From: Oopsacas minuta
Lineage: Eukaryota > Porifera > Hexactinellida > Lyssacinosida > Leucopsacidae
Assembly (NCBI GenBank): GCA_024704765.1
Contig: JAKMXF010000044.1
Span: forward strand, 248,001-312,000
Reading direction: 5' to 3'
DNA: 64,000 nucleotides
The position numbers and the translations under genes are program-made. The notes under the pieces are model-generated. The model was not told where the DNA came from, did no database searches, and saw only the letters and a list, made by a program, of their open reading frames with translations. Below, piece by piece: positions 62,073-64,000 of this stretch; position 1 is the stretch's first letter, and every line of letters begins with the position of its first letter.

Positions 62073-63240
62073 TTAATGTTACGAATTAACTCCAAGAGTT
62101 AAATTTGTAAATGCAAAGAATTTCAAATGATAATAAATGTTAGAAACGAATTAAATTGACATTTTGTGATTATCTAAAATTTATCCACACACGCACAGGC
62201 TTTGTGGCCCACCGGTAGCGTAGCCAGCCTCGGCAGTCTACTGGCACAGGATGGTACATGAGTAGGGTATACTGGAACGCTGTTTCTAGCCAGATGACGC
62301 GAGATTGGGCTATGTGGTTCAGGGACGTAGCCACGAATCTTCTCCGGGAGATGATTTGTATGTGCCGCTAACACATATATATCCCCAATCAAATTCTTCT
62401 GATGCCCAAAACCACAGTATAATTACAAGGTGATGGATTAAGAGTCAATAAACATTTATCTGCAATTCACTGGCTTCTAAATTATATTTCGCATTACTCA
62501 ACCTTACAACATATCCTCTAGTATATGTTATAAGACTAATAGCAAAGAAGGATAGATCTATTTCACAGCCTTGACTACTTCCTATATGCAATACAAAAGC
62601 TTTTGGATATGGCAATATAATTCTTTGGAGGCATATCCACTTGATTCTGTGCATCTTTTATTGTATCTAGGAAAGGTTTTACTGAATGTAAGGTAGCTAT
62701 GTAGTATATAATTTTGATAAATAGATTAACTTCCTCGCAGCATTTGTTGCAGGTATCTGACACTACAAAATCCACTTATAATAGCGACTACAAAGTGGAA
62801 ATTCGTCCAATCATAATTGGAACTCCATCATATGATTGTAAGCAGCGGAGTACCGTGTGGGGGGCGGTAGAGAGGAACATTACCTCTTACAGGCAGAAAA
62901 TTCATTCAATAGTATCTATATAAAGTTATTGTAATTTTGGTGTTATGTAGTAACTTCAATTCTGAATTGCTTTACATTATCTTGTTAAATTCTCTGTATA
63001 TAATTAACAGTTCTAAATACGTATAATAACATTGAAGCATGTAACAGAATGAGGTCATGACTGAAACAGTATAAATGAAAAATATGCCTATCATGACCAG
63101 ATAGTTGAATTCTTGCGAAACCATACTCAACCATATGTATTTTGACAAGTAACACACCAATACAACTAATCTACTCGTTATATTTGCACAACTTAAAGTT
63201 TTCATTTTGTATTCTTTGTTTTTGTCGAATTTTCAATGCA
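62073..63240. other. No recognisable gene
   Basis: Short frames only. The GC-richer piece at 62200-62345 contains GGTAGCGTAGCCAG and CAGGGACGTAGCCACG words reminiscent of hAT-type ends. May include decayed gypsy leader sequence. Confidence 0.4.
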
Positions 63241-63249
63241 TTTTAAACT

Positions 63250-64000
63250 CCAAATTTCCATTGAAAATCGAGCCAACCTGATACTACTTCAGAAAGTGGC
63301 CATACTAAGAGGGAGGTAGCTAAAATGGTTGGATGTAGCCAAAAAAGTGTAACCAAGATCCTCAAGAAACACAGGCTGACTGGCACGGTAAGAAACCTCG
63401 CTATTCCGGGTAGGTCTCGTGTCACAACCAAAAGGCAAGACATTTTATTGGTCAGAAAATGCAAAAAGGATCGATTTAAGACTGCTACTCAGATCAGAGC
63501 TGAAGTGTTATCAGAATATTCGATAAAACCTTCCACTTCAACAGTTCAGAGAAGATTGCGAGGGTCCGGACTGTTCGGACGAAAGCCGCGAAGGAAGTCC
63601 CGCCTTACTACCAAGCACAAAAGAGACCGACTTTCCTTCGCAAGATCGCACAAGAATTGGAATACTGAAGATGGGCAAGAGTTGTGTTCACTGACGAATC
63701 TAGGTTCCTTCTGTATACTAATGACGGGGGAGCCTACGTCAGGAGGATGAAAGGGGAGGAGTTCTCAGAGAGGTTTCTTCAAAAAACTTGCAAGTTTGGT
63801 GGAGGTGGCATCATGGTTTGGGGATGCTTAAGCTGGAGTGGCGTAGGACTCTTGTGGAAAGTATCTGGGAACCTCAAGACAAATTCCTACATTGATATAT
63901 TGGAAAATGTACTAATCCCAAGCGTTGATTTGCATTCTCTACATTCTGGATGGACCTTCCAGCAAGACAACGCCCCATATCATAGGTCAAAGGGTACTAA
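63250..64000 (+). pseudogene. Tc1-like transposase, cut by the window edge
   Basis: REVAKMVGCSQKSVTKIL is the first helix-turn-helix (about 63305-63365); TGTVRNLAIPGRSRVTT is the linker with a GRSR variant of the GRPR motif; a second HTH and an RRKSRLTTKHKRDRLSFAR segment follow. A 1-base frameshift near 63670 moves the frame, after which FTDESRF (first Asp, about 63690), GGIMVWGCLS and FQQDNAPYH (second Asp codon 63966-63968) are readable to the window end. The third catalytic residue lies outside. DD34E Tc1 class inferred from FQQDNAP. The 3' terminal repeat is not in the window, so the left boundary is undefined. Confidence 0.85.

Overview
The window looks like a piece of an AT-rich invertebrate nuclear genome, most likely an arthropod. 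Evidence is the mix of transposon families (mariner/Tc1, hAT, Mutator-like, Transib, Ty3/gypsy and LINE remnants), the lack of any bacterial gene order, and intron-type splice signals around the few exon-like segments. The species cannot be named from sequence alone. Almost everything recognisable is transposon-derived. The only convincing host coding sequence is a terminal exon with quasi-RRM similarity on the minus strand (48731-49091). A weaker exon candidate lies at 34094-34215.

Layout. 0.2-6.2 kb: short non-autonomous inverted-repeat elements and a decayed hAT. 6.2-7.5 kb: Tc1/mariner element. 7.8-12.8 kb (plus) and 16.5-19.5 kb (minus): two inverted copies of one hAT element with a TTF-type zinc finger and a hAT dimerisation domain; the first copy is split by a 2-kb fold-back element. 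20.8-22.6 kb: Mutator-like transposase remnant. 24.1-26.5 kb: second hAT (ZBED/SCAND3-like). 28.6-31.7 kb (minus) and 43.3-46.4 kb (plus): two inverted copies of a Transib/RAG1-type element with CACAGTG ends and 5-bp target duplications. Between them: a DD34D mariner, a Mutator-like fragment, a long palindromic element, a hAT MITE with a perfect 8-bp duplication, a DD37D mariner, and a DD41D mariner that abuts the right Transib copy. 48.7-49.1 kb: the RRM exon. 50.5-62.1 kb: a nest in which a Ty3/gypsy pol (50.5-52.9 kb) and gag-protease (61.0-62.1 kb), both minus strand, flank about 8 kb holding a LINE, itself cut by an unusual CACTG-ended element, plus a second inverted copy of that element carrying its own hAT MITE. 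63.3 kb to the end: a Tc1 element running off the window.

Three observations stand out. (1) In both large inverted pairs (hAT and Transib) the interiors are almost identical, sharing every frameshift and stop, while the outermost 30-200 bp are clearly diverged. This fits gene conversion between inverted copies, or assembly homogenisation. (2) The Transib ends carry the exact V(D)J recombination-signal heptamer CACAGTG, and the decayed transposase still shows a RAG1-like D-D-E set. (3) An orphan protein family at 53968-55652 and 57811-59530 sits inside elements with CACTG terminal inverted repeats. The first copy interrupts a LINE at an exact 3-bp ATA duplication, which argues that the family is a cut-and-paste transposase, possibly CACTA-like. 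All coordinates and identities were read by eye.
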